Origin: Pseudomonas umsongensis
Lineage (GTDB): Bacteria; Pseudomonadota; Gammaproteobacteria; Pseudomonadales; Pseudomonadaceae
Direction: 5' to 3'
NCBI RefSeq assembly: GCF_002236105.1
Contig: NZ_NIWU01000001.1
Span: forward strand, 620,001-684,000
Length of the DNA: 64,000 bases
Shown: positions 62,792-64,000 of the stretch, piece by piece
Layout of the letters: the number at the start of each line of letters is the position of its first letter
Position numbering within the stretch: position 1 is the stretch's first letter
Position numbers and translations under genes: made by a program
Notes under the pieces: generated by a model
Told to the model about the DNA's origin: nothing
Databases searched by the model: none
The model's input: only the letters and a program-made list of their open reading frames with translations

Positions 62792-64000
62792 ATGACGTTA
62801 ATTACCCCGCGGCAAATCTCAGCAAGTATTTCGAACACCGGCGATAGGATTGAAAGTTCATCAGCGAGCCTCCCGCAACATTCTCAGCCAATAGACAGGC
62901 TCGCTGCACAAGTCATTAAAGCTTCAAATTCTTCAGTGCAGTTTTCAAAGGGATCTGCAAGTGGTGACGTCCATATCGGTATCATTTACCGGCCAGATAA
63001 CTTTGGTGCTGGGCATGCTTTGTACGATAAACCTCCGGTCCGTACGATGAGTCAGTTGAATCCCATGATCGGTGAACCGATCACCTTGCCCAAGAGCCTT
63101 TCCAACATCAATTTTACTCGAAACAATAAAGACGATGCGCAGAAAAGTAAGGAGGTCATTCAACGCCGACAGGAGGCTTTTCAACAGCCAGCGCATGAAC
63201 ACAATAGCGGACTAAGTGAAGTGCATGGGCTGTTCATCCCGGGCGCCCCATCGGCAGTGCATAGTCAGCAGGGGGAAGCCATTAACATACCGAGCAAAAA
63301 TAGCAAACATAAATCGAAGCGCAACGAACTGGATAGTCGTGCGCAGTTCGAGCACCGAAGTATTGCAGAGGCGCGGTTGCATGGGAAACCGGTATTGGCT
63401 ATCTGCGCCGGAGCGTGGCGTTTGGCCGAAGCATATGGGGGCTGCACAGAGACATTTGGTGGCAGCGAGCTTAAAAAACACTACAGCCCAGGTGCTGATA
63501 CCATGAATGTGGGTCACGACGTCGACATAACGCTTTCGCATACAAACCTAAGCGGTACGATGCCGAAAAAAGACGAGCATGGATATAACGGGCAGCCTTC
63601 TGCTATGCGAGATGACAAATTGGGGTGGGTGAACACTACCCACTGGGCTAGCGTGAAGGCGAACGAGGATGGCACCTTGGCCAGCGCACTCGAGACTCCA
63701 ACCCCAACCCCAACCCCAACCCCAACCCCAACCCCAGCGCCAGGTTTACGCGAACTGCAGAATCAATCAAAGTTGCCGACAACCCCAAGTGAATTGATTA
63801 TAACTGCAACTTCGGAAGGTAAAGTCGAAGCATTCGAAACCCGCCATGGCGCGCCAGTAATGGGTGTGCAGTGGCATCCAGAGGCGTATCTTCCTGGAAT
63901 GAGTGGTCGAGATCCGATTTCTCAAGAAGTGATGGGGCTTCAATCTCCGAAAGAGTACGATGCCTATTTACGCAATCATGAAAGAACTGTCGCGCAATCG
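62792..64000 (+). CDS. Peptidase C26 / gamma-Glu-GABA hydrolase-like protein with effector-like N terminus (partial)
   Basis: One open frame of 403 codons that reaches the window edge without a stop. It starts MTLITPRQISASISNTGDR with AAAGGA at ideal distance. Residues 1-60 are Ser/Gln-rich and unrelated to the domain. A class I glutamine-amidotransferase-like fold of the PuuD type follows: HIGIIYRPD (about 62), GLFIPGAPSAVH (146-157), nucleophile Cys205 in PVLAICAGAWRLAEAYGG, WVNTTHWASVK, and the catalytic His362/Glu364 in MGVQWHPEAY. A TP repeat (about 302-317) interrupts the fold. Low GC, a solitary position and the extra N terminus suggest a secreted effector or toxin; a cytosolic hydrolase is the alternative. 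Confidence 0.7.
   Translation, partial: MTLITPRQISASISNTGDRIESSSASLPQHSQPIDRLAAQVIKASNSSVQFSKGSASGDVHIGIIYRPDNFGAGHALYDKPPVRTMSQLNPMIGEPITLPKSLSNINFTRNNKDDAQKSKEVIQRRQEAFQQPAHEHNSGLSEVHGLFIPGAPSAVHSQQGEAINIPSKNSKHKSKRNELDSRAQFEHRSIAEARLHGKPVLAICAGAWRLAEAYGGCTETFGGSELKKHYSPGADTMNVGHDVDITLSHTNLSGTMPKKDEHGYNGQPSAMRDDKLGWVNTTHWASVKANEDGTLASALETPTPTPTPTPTPTPAPGLRELQNQSKLPTTPSELIITATSEGKVEAFETRHGAPVMGVQWHPEAYLPGMSGRDPISQEVMGLQSPKEYDAYLRNHERTVAQS
63695..63742 (+). repeat. In-frame hexanucleotide repeat encoding (Thr-Pro)n
   Basis: ACTCCA, six perfect ACCCCA copies (63701-63736) and GCGCCA follow in frame, giving a TP run in the C26-like protein. Length change by whole units keeps the reading frame. 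Confidence 0.9.

Noticed and set aside
62587..62847. Short open frames on both strands (about 71-83 codons) before the C26-like gene
   Set aside because: They lack RBS or family features and overlap the likely promoter; the 62,632 frame also overlaps the supported start at 62,792.
63695..63742. ACCCCA repeats as a CRISPR or telomere-like array
   Set aside because: There are no spacers and the repeat lies in frame within a long coding sequence, so it is a coding microsatellite.

Overview
The window is a stretch of a Pseudomonas chromosome, most likely from the P. fluorescens group. The evidence is high GC, the bkdR/bkdA1A2B-lpdV arrangement, OprD-type porins, a DUF1652 gene, AcnB, and many paired REP-like palindromes of the TGTAGGAGC / TGTGGGAGC kind between genes. 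No rRNA, tRNA or CRISPR array was seen. The last ~1.4 kb (from about 62.5 kb) has lower GC and different codon use and looks like the edge of acquired DNA.

Layout. 1-4.5 kb: branched-chain keto acid dehydrogenase operon (lpdV partial, bkdB, bkdA2, bkdA1) with divergent bkdR. 4.49-5.78 kb: an intact IS4-family element inserted with an 11-bp target duplication into a ~113-bp intergenic repeat that has two uninterrupted copies at 22.4 and 46.5 kb. 5.9-7.7 kb: persulfide-dioxygenase-like MBL enzyme and a divergent TauE sulfite exporter. 7.8-15.1 kb: hexuronate uptake and oxidation (OprD porin, uronate dehydrogenase, SMP-30 lactonase, TRAP transporter, aldose epimerase-like protein) with GntR-type operator candidates. 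15.4-23.9 kb: reductive pyrimidine catabolism (RutR-like TetR, PydA, PydX, dihydropyrimidinase, NCS1 permease, beta-ureidopropionase).

23.9-39.8 kb is the least explained part. A long leftward gene run encodes two ACMSD-like amidohydrolases (one lacking its HxH metal motif), a UbiD decarboxylase with its UbiX prenyl-flavin synthase, a CobW metallochaperone, an NCS2 nucleobase permease, an 8-oxoguanine-deaminase-like enzyme and XdhC. Facing it are a Tat-exported two-subunit molybdenum hydroxylase, two LysR regulators and a PAS-LuxR regulator. Together they look like a catabolic route for a nucleobase-like or N-heteroaromatic (carboxylated) substrate that I cannot match to a described pathway.

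39.9-62.5 kb is ordinary accessory and housekeeping content: small DUF1652 and lipoprotein genes, SDR/phosphotransferase pair, 2-hydroxyacid dehydrogenase, TetR-tautomerase, serine-type transporter, acnB, UspA, miaE, GFA protein, LysR, agmatine-deiminase-like enzyme with a polyamine-binding protein, ada-alkA, Dyp peroxidase, LysE and EamA exporters, and a MocR regulator. From 62,792 to the window end runs one uninterrupted reading frame (403 codons, no stop reached) encoding a gamma-Glu-GABA-hydrolase-like (peptidase C26) domain with an effector-like N-terminal extension and an in-frame TP repeat. This is the strongest candidate for something new.
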